Source: Odontesthes bonariensis
Lineage: Eukaryota > Chordata > Actinopteri > Atheriniformes > Atherinopsidae
NCBI RefSeq assembly: GCF_027942865.1
Contig: NC_134524.1
Coordinates: 2,175,036 to 2,239,035 of the forward strand
DNA length: 64,000 bases
Direction of reading: 5' to 3'
Each line of letters starts with the position of its first letter. Within the stretch, counting starts at the first letter, position 1. Shown in pieces: positions 31,319 to 40,120 of this stretch. A model generated the notes under the pieces. The model was given only the letters and a program-made list of their open reading frames with translations, was not told the origin of the DNA and made no database searches. The position numbers were made by a program, and so were the translations under genes.

Positions 31319-32315
31319 TAGTGATGCTCCGATCGATCGGCTGCCGATCATGATCGGCCGATAATGCCCAAACATAGCTTGATCGGCGATCGGAAAAATA
31401 TGCCGATCAAAAAGCCGATCACGTGACATAATTACTAGCTTTTTTTTTTCTTTTTTTTTTTTTTTTTTTGACGTAAATCACTACCGACCACTTTCTAATG
31501 TGGTACGGGACGTGTGTACAGAACCGAACAGGCAAAACCTCTACAGTGCATCTTGACAACATGACCTCTCCTGTCTGGAATTTCTTCAAAGTGTGTCAGA
31601 AAGATGTGAAACATACTGCGGTCACGCCATCTGCGCTTCGGAGTGACACGCTCGCGCTAGCTAGCTACATTTGAAAATCGAGTGCCCGTTTACATCGCGT
31701 TGTACGGTAAAGCGTATGAGCGGTTTTATGGTGCATTCAAGTGCACCCTGTAAACTCAGAAATCTATATCGAAGTTGATTTTTCATTTGTTGGAATACAT
31801 ACACCTGTCATTACTTGGTTGTTTTTTTTACTACATTCTTTTTAATGATTAAAACAAAATGATAGAACAAAATTATTGAAGCATATTCAGAATCAAACTC
31901 ATTTCTGCATAGTCAGATTTGAAAACTTCATTTAGAACCAAATCAAAATGTTCTCTGCTGACTCCACCAGATTCTTGTTCTACATGTCCCCAGCTACCTC
32001 TGTGGTGATTTTCAAGTTATTTCACTGCCTCATTGTTTAATAATCTAATGTTGAAATCATACCCAGTGAATGATGTATATGGGCAGATTAAAATATTAAT
32101 AGAAAATAAAAAAAACAATTGTTTTCTGCAAACTCCACCAGATTCTTGTTCTAAATGTGCCCAGCTACCTCTGGCGGTTTAATTTCCATAAATGGTGCAC
32201 TCTCTGCTAGATGAAAGGCATGGAAATGTCCGATTCCTTCCGTGATCGGCAATCGGCAGATCATGATTTTGTTGATCGGTGATCGGTCCAAAAAATACTG
32301 ATCAGAGCATCACTA
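31319..32315. mobile_element. Non-autonomous hAT element (997 bp) with 8-bp target duplication
   Basis: Begins TAGTGATGCTCCGATC and ends GATCAGAGCATCACTA. The perfect 8-base duplication ACATATAC flanks it (31311-31318 and 32316-32323). GATCGG motifs are dense at both ends. A poly-T run lies at 31439-31469. No transposase inside. Confidence 0.88.
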
Positions 32316-32399
32316 ACATATACATAAAAAAATAGGCATTAAAAAAAGAGAGAAGAGAGGGAGAGGGGGGGGGGGAAGACAAGCAATGATGTATGTACA

Positions 32400-32654
32400 A
32401 ACATACTATCAGTCATGTCTTAAAAGGCAGCCATACCAATGCTTCTACATATAGGATTGATATCTGACAGAGCTGCATCTGGGGCTTGTTAGAATCCTTA
32501 TAATACAGTTTTGAGACTTATCGAGACGACACGTGAACTTAAACATTAGGTTCCTTAAGAGAGCCTGTAAAGTACTCAGTCCTGAGTCACAAAATAGTTT
32601 ACTAGCACTGCAACTCCTAGGCTTTTTCAGCAATATCCTCAGGCAGTCATTATA
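32400..32654 (-). pseudogene. C-terminal end of the host LINE protein
   Basis: Minus-strand frame YNDCLRILLKKPRSCSAS ... RNLMFKFTCRLDKSQN ... SSVRYQSYM. It is the natural continuation of the RT protein cut off at about 33955. The separation is caused by the L2 insertion. Confidence 0.65.
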
Positions 32655-33950
32655 TGGCAAGGCAAGGCAAGGCAATTTTATTTATAGAGCACAATTCATA
32701 CACAGGGCAATTCAAAGTGCTTTACAGCTACATAAAATCACAAGAAGGCAATAAAACCATTAAAAAGGAATAAAAAAAGAAAAGAAAGAAATTAAAAAAG
32801 AAAGAAATTTAAAACCCATTAAAATAATCATTAAGTAATTAAAAAGTGAAGAGTGCAAATAAAATACTTTCAGGTGTCATATGCACAGCTAAATAGAACT
32901 GTTTTCAGCCTGGATTTAAACATTGTCAGAGTTGAGGCCTGTCTCACATCTTCTGGAAGACTGTTCCAGATTTTAGGAGCATAAAACTGAAACGCAGCCT
33001 CACCTTGTTTAGTCCTGACTCTGGGCACCAGCAGGAGACCCCTCCCTGAGGTTCTCAGAGCCCGAGTTGGTTCATATGGCTCTAACATGTCAGAGATGTA
33101 CTTTGGCGCTTGACCATGAAGAGACTTGTACACAAGCAGAGCTGTTTTAAAGTCTATTCTCTGAGCGACAGGAAGCCAGTGCAGAGACCTGAGCACTGGA
33201 CTAATATGGTCGTATTTCCTGGTTCTAGTCAGGACTCGAGCAGCAGCGTTCTGGATGTACTGCAGCTGTCTTACAGCCCGTTTAGAGAGCCCAGTGAGCA
33301 GGCCGTTACAGTAGTCTAACCTGCTGGAGACAAACGCATGGATCAGTCTCTCTAAGTCTGCTTTAGACACTATTCCTTTGATTCTGGCAATGTTTTTTAG
33401 ATGGTAAAAAGCTGCTGATGTTACAAATTTAATGTGGCTGTTAAAGTTCAGGTCTGAGTCCAATATTACCCCGAGATTTCTAACTTGATAGTTAGGTTTA
33501 AGAGAGAGAGTCTCAAGGTGACTGATAACACTTTCTCTTTGTTTCTGTGGGCCACACACAATGATTTCAGTTTTGTCTGAGTTTAGCTGGAGGAAATTGT
33601 TTTGCATCCACACACTGATCTGTTCGATGCAGCGACACAGTGTATCTACAGGCCCGTGTTCTCCTGCCGTCAGTGACACGTAGATCTGAGTGTCATCTGC
33701 ATAGTTGTGGTAGGACACATTATAGCTGCGTATTAGCTGGCCTAGTGGAAGCATGTACAGATTGAACAATACGGGTCCCAGGATTGACCCCTGGGGAACC
33801 CCACAGGTCATAGCCATTTGGTCTGAGACACAGTTACCAATTTCAACAAAATATTTCCTGTCCTCCAGATGGGACTTGAACCAGTTTAAAGCACGACCAG
33901 AGATTCCCACCCAGTATGCTACTTGGAGTTTACGCAGGGTCTCTTTTTTT
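32655..33950 (-). mobile_element. L2-type LINE, 5' truncated, inside another LINE
   Basis: The 3' end has the terminal pentamer repeat (TTGCC)n at 32656-32675 and a tail including CTATAAATAAAATTGCC on the minus strand. Coding is intact over 32870-33910. The 5' end is truncated within the RT domain near 33950. Confidence 0.85.
32870..33910 (-). CDS. L2 LINE reverse transcriptase, C-terminal 346 codons
   Basis: Open frame with CGVPQGSILGPVLFNLYM, the catalytic NYADDTQIYVSL, VRNLGVILDSDLNF, SRLDYCNGLL, SLHWLPVAQRIDFK and IWNSLPEDVR. These are the palm, thumb and tail of L2. The N-terminal endonuclease and fingers are missing through 5' truncation. No stop within the remaining part suggests a fairly recent insertion. 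A relative of the copy at 1135-1978. Confidence 0.88.
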   Translation of the reverse strand: MGISGRALNWFKSHLEDRKYFVEIGNCVSDQMAMTCGVPQGSILGPVLFNLYMLPLGQLIRSYNVSYHNYADDTQIYVSLTAGEHGPVDTLCRCIEQISVWMQNNFLQLNSDKTEIIVCGPQKQRESVISHLETLSLKPNYQVRNLGVILDSDLNFNSHIKFVTSAAFYHLKNIARIKGIVSKADLERLIHAFVSSRLDYCNGLLTGLSKRAVRQLQYIQNAAARVLTRTRKYDHISPVLRSLHWLPVAQRIDFKTALLVYKSLHGQAPKYISDMLEPYEPTRALRTSGRGLLLVPRVRTKQGEAAFQFYAPKIWNSLPEDVRQASTLTMFKSRLKTVLFSCAYDT

Positions 33951-34252
33951 GTAGCTATAGTGTAATGTAATGTAATATAAAGCTATATTTTGTAACCCAT
34001 AATGGGGCTGCATACATAGGAGTACAGTAGGCATGAAACAAGCTTACTTTCACATCATTAGAACAGAAATGAAATTTTCTTACTAACATGTTTGCTTGGA
34101 CATACAGCATTCGTCTCTGCCTAAACATGTCAGCATCATCTTCCAACTTGTCAGTGATAATGTGCCGAAGCTATTTTGTACTGCTTGATACACATAGTGA
34201 TTGCCCTGACAGGTAAAACGTTGGGAAGAGCACTTTATGATCCTCCTTGGTT

Positions 34253-36535
34253 CTACATATCAACACAACACTCTTTTTTTGCATTGTACTGTACATCAAA
34301 CTCAACGCCATACTCAGAGCACACAGTCAGGATCTGCTGAAACCCAACAGTGCTGGGGGACATAATAGTCAGGTCGTCTGCATACATCAAATGGTTTAAA
34401 ACAGTGTTCCCTATCAGACATCCTGTCTTACACCTCCCCAATTGTTTGGAGAGGTTGTCCATGTATAGGTTGAAGAGGGCTGGAGATAGAAGTCCCCCTT
34501 GTCTAACTCCATTGCCTACACAGAAATGAGTAGATAGACTGTTTCCCCATTTCACCTGCATATGTTGATTAGCATACCAGTAAACCAGAATACGTATGAT
34601 GCTTCCAGGTACACCCCTAAGCATGAGTTTAGTGAAGAGCTTATGGTGATTCACTCTATCAAACGCCTTAGAAGCATCAATAAACACCAGAAATATTGTA
34701 GAGCCATGCTTTCTGTAGGATTCAACAGTTTCTTTCAAGGTTTATATACATAGATCTCTACTGTGCATAGGCTTAAAACCAAATTGATTTTCAGTGGTAT
34801 AAATGAACTCACCCAGTCTATCTAGCAGTATCTTCTGTAATACCTTAGAAAGAATGCTGGCTAAGGCAATGGGTCTGTAGTTATCCATACTCCCTATTTT
34901 ACCTGCCTTGTCCTTAATGACAGGCACTAATGTAACTGTGAGCATAGTGTCAGGTAGCACCCCATGTGTCATCAGACCAGTGAGGCCAATAGACAACAAT
35001 GCTGCAATTCTAGGGCTAGCTAAGTTAAGATGTTCTGCTGTGATATTATCATTGCCACTAGATTTGTTATCGGGTAGTTGCTCTATAGCATGGAAAACCT
35101 CATTGGGTGTGAAGTGAATCACTTCCTCATTTAGCTTGCCTACACAATAGGGTTCACTTTTGATGCAATTAAACAGAGCTGCATAGTGCTGCCTCCACTG
35201 CTCTGCTATAGTCTCAGCACCAGATACCCCATCAATGTGGCATGGTAGTACTGCTTTGGCCCTATTTGTAGATTTTACCTCTTTCCATAACTCGGTTACA
35301 TTATTATCAAGCCGGTTAGTTGCCATAGAGTGAGCTCTTAAGGCTTGCTCATGTTTCCCTACAAAGCGCACCGCATATTTATATCTGGCATTGGCACGTT
35401 TCTTATGCTCCAAGGCTGGTCCATGTTTAGGCCGCCCAGCTATAACCCAGGCCCTATGAGCCCTCTTAGCAGCTTCTTGATGGTCAGCTACATACTTGTT
35501 CCAACCAGGCTTGATGTTGTTAACCCTTTTGGGGTGAGTGTGTAGAGGTCGACTGGCCTCCTGTATAGCACTCACTATGCTGTTGTACATTTTACAGAGA
35601 TCATTACAGTGAGTGACATTATCACAGTTAATATCTGGACATAAAATAGCATTCATTGGCAACTGTACCTCCCGCAGGAGAATATCTGACCTCCCAAAGT
35701 AATACAAAACATCTTCTTTGGATAGTTTAGCCCAATTTACTTTAAGCCTGTTGGCGCCATCTTGTGTTGAATGGCTGCAGTCAGGTAGTTTGTCAACATT
35801 TATCAACATTGAGACAGGTAAGTGATCAGTGGTGGTGAGCTCATATAAAATTTCAACTTTGTCCAGACTTTCATGGGCATCGGCTGTACTGATGACATGA
35901 TCCAGCCAGGATGTTGTGTGCCATGCCTCACTGATATAAGTATAACTATCTACAGGGAGTAATTTCATACTGGAAAGAACCAGTTTACTGTCATGACAAA
36001 ACTGCTTCAAGTGCTGACCAAACAGAGATTTCTCATCAGAAATGTCTCCATTCAAATCACCCATCACAAAGACATTTGCACATGTAAATTCGTTAATATG
36101 AGAGTTTAAAAAAGCCAATCTATTCATATATTCATCTTCATTCTTATAGCTGTCGTATGGGGTATAAACATTTAAAATGATAAAAACATTCATATCATGC
36201 ACAATTCTAATTGCAATACACCAGTCCACCTGTAATCTAATAACACTAATCATTGGGTCATATTTCTTGCGCCACAGAATGGCCACACCTCCAGGTATTC
36301 TGCGGCGCAGCACTCGACTGCTCAAATCTGTAGTGGACTCTCCTGCTCCATGGAAGTCACTGTGTACCGAGTTAAGTTTATCCAGGTCCTGTATGGCTAA
36401 AAATGTCTCTTGCAAACAAAGGATGTCCGTGGTCTCCAGTAACTGGTCAACAACAGCACGATGTGCTCTGTCCCCAGCAGACTGTCCTAGGCGTAAGCCT
36501 CGGGAGTTGTAAGACACCACTCTAATCCCCATCAC
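34253..36535 (-). pseudogene. LINE ORF2 (endonuclease + RT) with one nonsense codon
   Basis: The frame runs from ATG at 36535 through the APE endonuclease (VVSYNSRGL, LCLQETF, VMGDLNGDIS, TTDHLPVS) into the RT: NYRPIALASILSK, then a single TAA at 34742-34744, then FIDASKAFDRVNH, GVRQGGLLSPALF and the catalytic MYADDLTI. The sequence on both sides of the TAA is in one frame, so a single substitution explains it. The frame ends at TAG (34253-34255) after YNAKKECCVDM. The rest of the protein is scattered downstream (33955-34146, 32400-32654). Confidence 0.8.
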
Positions 36536-36540
36536 TGTGG

Positions 36541-36840
36541 CTTAAAACATGGCATATCAATTCATTGAGACGTGCAACATGTATGACTTATGACTTCGCC
36601 ACTGCTGTGGCGCACAGGCACCTTCACTTACTCCGTCATTTTCTTTTATTGCATCTTGCAAAGCTCAATTGTTGCTTTCTCTTCTGTGAAAGTTGCGGTG
36701 TTACGGGGCATTTTCGGAGATTCAGCGAAAGCTAAACACAGAAGTGTCAGAGTCCACCACGTGATGCGTCTGAGCGAATCACGTTAGCAGAAACGAGCAG
36801 CAGCAAATGAGATTCTGTCATTAGCTATAAATCCGCCTTT
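36541..36840. other. Probable 5' UTR of the host LINE
   Basis: No coding content. It borders the LINE start codon; the exact 5' end of the element is not defined. Confidence 0.35.
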
Positions 36841-37146
36841 AGACATCCACGATTGGTTACTGATAGAAAGGAAGTGCCGTTATTTGGGTGGCATATCATT
36901 GTGCAGGAGACTCAGAGCTTTCCAACGATACCGGTCATGACAGACTTCAGTAAATAGACGAAGCTCGGCATGGCGCGTTGGAATGCGAACTTTTTGGTAA
37001 ATTCGGGGGAAACGTACTGCCGCGAGTAAACAAAATGTAATAAAATAAACATTTTAATTTATGCTTTCAACATTTTCTTTATAGTAGGTCTAAAGAACAC
37101 TGAAAATCTGAAAAATCACTGCTTTTGCCTGCCGTGTCACGCCTTA
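36841..37146 (-). mobile_element. Possible piggyBac-like end
   Basis: Starts at TTAA (37143-37146) and reads GGCGTGACACGGCAGGC on the minus strand. It contains TTGGAAAGCT, shared with 23206-23215. Arm homology resumes just outside the TTAA. The partner end is unclear. Confidence 0.35.
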
Positions 37147-37290
37147 ATGGAATGTGACTGGATGGTTAAAAACTGCAGAAAGGTTATCAAGAGAAGAAGA
37201 AAAGTGGGTGTGGTTTAACACGCTGCACGCCACAGCTGGATCTTATCATATGTGCTGACAGTTGCAGAGTCCATCAGTCGGACCAGAATG
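37147..37290 (+). repeat. Arm segment before the 12-bp repeat
   Basis: TGGATGGTTAAAAACTGCAG and ACCAGAATGGAGCAG match the corresponding flank of the left-arm repeat at about 25300-25341. About 100 bases between them are present only here. Confidence 0.6.
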
Positions 37291-37800
37291 GAGCAGAACC
37301 AGGAGCAGAACCAGGAGCTGAAGCAGGAGCTGAACCAGGAGCTGAACCAGGAGCTGAACCAGGAGCTGAAGCAGGAGCTGAACCAGGAGCAGAAGCAGGA
37401 GCTGAAGCAGGAGCTGAAGCAGGAGCAGAACCCGGAGCTGAAGCAGGAGCAGAACCAGGAGCAGAACCAGGAGCAGAACCAGGAGCTGAAGCAGGAGCAG
37501 AACCAGGAGCAGAACCAGGAGCTGAAGCAGGAGCAGAACCAGGAGCAGAACCAGGAGCTGAAGCAGGAGCTGAAGCAGGAGCAGAACCAGGAGCAGAACC
37601 AGGAGCAGAACCAGGAGCTGAACCAGGAGCAGTACCAGGAGCTGAAGCAGGAGCTGAAGCAGGAGCAGTACCAGGAGCAGAACCAGGAGCAGAACCAGGG
37701 GCAGAACCAGGAGCAGAACCAGGAGCAGAACCAGGAGCAGAACCAGGAGCAGAACCAGGAGCAGAACCAGGAGCAGAACCAGGAGCTGAACCCCTCCACC
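37291..37800 (+). repeat. 12-bp coding-type minisatellite, right arm
   Basis: About 42 units of the 12-base repeat on the plus strand, encoding [N/K/Y]QE[Q/L]. The surrounding frame (37252-37932) begins MLTVAESISRTRMEQNQ and ends after NPSTRNRARSSSGS. It would be a Gln/Glu-rich protein of 226 codons. Other frames on both strands are open too, so expression is unproven. Confidence 0.8.
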
Positions 37801-37849
37801 AGGAACAGAGCCCGCTCATCCTCTGGGTCCACCGGGCCACAGGTCAGTG

Positions 37850-38290
37850 TGGAGGAGGTTTTTATTTTATTTCTTATTTATTTGGTTAGGACTCTGCACA
37901 TTAATCAACATATCAGCAAAGCATCCATGTAAATATGCCGGAGTTAGCACAGCTGCTAAATTTCATCCGTTGTCCTCAGGCAGGTATCATAAAAACATAC
38001 AGACAATACACCATGACAAAAAACTAAAGAACAAAGAAACAGAAAATCTTTAGAAAGATTCACATCAAAGTTAAGAGTCCGTACACAAAAGGGAAAAGAC
38101 GGAGAGGTGACCCATGAGAGCAGCTCTGGCTGTTTGCAACCACTGTTTAAGGCTCTTTTTAAAGGTGGTGGAATTGTCCCAGTTTCTAACACGAGTTGGC
38201 AGTGTGTTCCAGCACTGTTCCTCTGATGGACTCCACCATTTGGCCAAACTTAGTCCTGCATCATTGCACATCAGTCTCCTCTAGTGCTCT
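37850..38290 (-). mobile_element. LINE 3' end fragment
   Basis: Minus-strand peptide with QCWNTLPTRVRNWD and FKKSLKQWLQTAR, a LINE C-terminal pattern, followed by a 3' UTR ending in AAATAAATAAGAAATAAAAT. 5' truncated near 38290. Confidence 0.65.
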
Positions 38291-38429
38291 GGAGTTTACT
38301 CGGACATCCAGAAACAGCTGATAGCTATCAAAGTAGCTTTAGTCCAAGTTCCTCAACTGAGCCAATGAAAAATCTATTGATAACTCACAGTAATCTCCAG
38401 ATTGTCAGTTAGCTCATCATTTACCTGGA

Positions 38430-38578
38430 GCTGTAGATCACTAAGATGGGGAGATAACTCATTTAGATTGTTCCATATTAGCTTTTAATTACCATTTGCC
38501 CCATTTATGGCCTCAATATAGAATCTGCTTTCACCTTACGGGTCATCCTTAAGACTTTATCTCTATTTTTCATTCATT
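38430..38578 (-). mobile_element. LINE fragment, family of 60172-61600
   Basis: The minus strand matches the plus strand at about 61470-61600 (GATAAAGTCTTAAGGATGAC, then TATTGAGGCCATAAATGGGG). It lies downstream of the endonuclease part of that family. Confidence 0.7.
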
Positions 38579-38584
38579 TCCCTA

Positions 38585-38794
38585 GCCTAGAAATCTAGAC
38601 GCCCCTAGCGGCCGCAAATGGAATTTGCTCTGGGGCCAGTCTAGTCACTTGTGGTCGTTTTGCAGCGTTCCAAATCAATAGTTGATCGAGCCAATCAAAT
38701 TGTGAGGAGCGGGGTCGGAGGCGGGGCTACCTAGTGACGACAGAGGTGCGACGTTTTAGTGTGTAGTTCCAGAGAGAGGTAAAAAAAAATTTAA
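38585..38794. other. Unassigned element-like segment
   Basis: Begins CTAGAAATCTAGACGCCCC (with an internal TCTAGA palindrome) and holds GCGGCCGC. It looks like a short transposon or SINE, but no end or tail could be fixed. Confidence 0.25.
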
Positions 38795-39000
38795 AAAAAA
38801 TATGCTTCTGACAGAAATTCTGAAAGTTAGCCGCCGCAGACTTTGTGTCTTTGTGGGTGAAATACTTGTTGTAGACTAACTATTTTACTGGAGTACATTA
38901 ATTGGACCCTTGCCAACGTGACAGGACAGTTTTTATTGAAATTATATCTTTTCTTAGAATACTGTGAGGCTTTAAAGGTGACTTTGATACTTTTTTTTTA
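38795..39000 (+). repeat. Palindrome arm segment
   Basis: Inverted partner of 23263-23505, separated from ZNF C only by the tetranucleotide run. Confidence 0.8.
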
Positions 39001-39012
39001 AAACAGCAAAGT

Positions 39013-39037
39013 ATCTATCTATCTATCTATCTATCTG
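39013..39037. repeat. (TATC)n microsatellite
   Basis: Six tetranucleotide units; mirror of the run at 17401-17419. Confidence 0.9.
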
Positions 39038-39049
39038 TAGCTCAAGTTC

Positions 39050-39337
39050 CTTTTCAGAGTTTCATCATGACAAAAAGAATTAGTAAAAGAGCAAAAAGCA
39101 AGAGTTTACTGCTTAAAAAGCTGAACGTGTGCAGAACACATCAGAGCACAGTGCTGATAGCTGAGGGCACTTATAAACGCACCCTCAGCGTTCACGTTTG
39201 AGCTGAGATATTGAGACCTGTGTGGCTCGGTCTGTCCAGCTCCAGTTAGAATATGTTGGTTGGCGTAGGTTAGCTTAGAGAAATCTTTTGTGTGAACTTC
39301 AAAAGGATCTAAGTCTTCTTCCTCTCTGTCATTGCAG
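39050..39337 (+). promoter_or_regulatory. ZNF locus C promoter and leader
   Basis: Shared ZNF promoter with TATAAA at 39172-39177, the TCTTCCTCTCTGTCATTGCAG-type acceptor (AG at 39336-39337) and a TTG, not ATG, before the exon. A candidate start is ATG TTG at about 39253-39258: splicing after it would join the finger frame in phase, but its donor is weak. Confidence 0.55.
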
Positions 39338-40120
39338 AAACGTAGAGCCCAAGAGGGATCCAGATGGCACTGCTGTAAGGACTGTGGGAAAGTTATCAAA
39401 CGATCAAATCTGAGGTATCATCAGATAATTCATACTGGAGAGAAGCCATACAGCTGTGACCAGTGTGGGGCAGCTTTCACTGCATTATCTAGTCTAAAGA
39501 CACACCAACGTATTCACTCAGGAGAGAAGCCATACAGCTGTGACCAGTGTGGGGCAACTTTCACTCAATTATCTAATCTAAAGACACACCAACGTATTCA
39601 CACAGGAGAGAAGCCATACAGCTGTGGTCAGTGTGGGGCAGCTTTCACTGAATTAGGTAATCTAAAGAAACACCAACGTGTTCACACAGGAGAGAAACCT
39701 TTCATCTGTGGTCAGTGCGGGGCAGCTTTCATTGGATTAGGTAATCTAAAGACACACCAACGTATTCACACAGGAGAGAAGCCATACAGCTGTGGTCAGT
39801 GCGGGGCAGCTTTCACTACATTAGGTAGTCTAAAGGCACACCAACATATTCACACAGGAGAGAAGCCTTACAGCTGTGGTCAGTGTGGGGCAGCTTTCAC
39901 TACATTATCTCATCTAAAGAGACACCAACGTATTCACACAGGAGAGAAGCCATACAGCTGTTGTCAGTGTGGGGCAGCTTTCACTCAATTAGCTAGTCTA
40001 AAGATACACCAACGTATTCACACAGGTAAGAAGCCATACAGCTGTGGTCAGTGTGGGGCAGCTTTCACTGCATCAGGTAATCTAAAGAGACACCAACGTC
40101 GTCACACTGCAGAGAAATGA
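39338..40120 (+). CDS. C2H2 zinc-finger protein, finger exon of locus C (9 fingers)
   Basis: Open exon of 260 codons plus TGA: KRRAQEGSR, the divergent WHCCKDCGK finger and eight canonical fingers with complete Cys2His2 ligands and TGEKP linkers. Contact residues differ between fingers (for example TALSSLKT, TELGNLKK, IGLGNLKT, TASGNLKR). It ends HQRRHTAEK, as in A and B. The 3' module follows (to about 41290), then about 2.2 kb more shared with B. It should be a nuclear DNA-binding protein; the partner or target is unknown. Confidence 0.88.
   Translation, partial: KRRAQEGSRWHCCKDCGKVIKRSNLRYHQIIHTGEKPYSCDQCGAAFTALSSLKTHQRIHSGEKPYSCDQCGATFTQLSNLKTHQRIHTGEKPYSCGQCGAAFTELGNLKKHQRVHTGEKPFICGQCGAAFIGLGNLKTHQRIHTGEKPYSCGQCGAAFTTLGSLKAHQHIHTGEKPYSCGQCGAAFTTLSHLKRHQRIHTGEKPYSCCQCGAAFTQLASLKIHQRIHTGKKPYSCGQCGAAFTASGNLKRHQRRHTAEK

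Larger units (their letters stand above)
31242..36540 (-). mobile_element. Long APE-type LINE with two nested insertions
   Basis: Collinear minus-strand pieces: endonuclease and RT (36535-34253), RT thumb (34146-33955), C-terminus (32655-32400) and 3' tail (31318-31242). It is interrupted by an L2 LINE (32655-33950) and a hAT element (31319-32315). The motifs do not match the L2, RTE or Rex1 elements elsewhere in the window; I leave the clade open (I/Nimb-like is one option). It sits inside the right palindrome arm. Confidence 0.75.
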
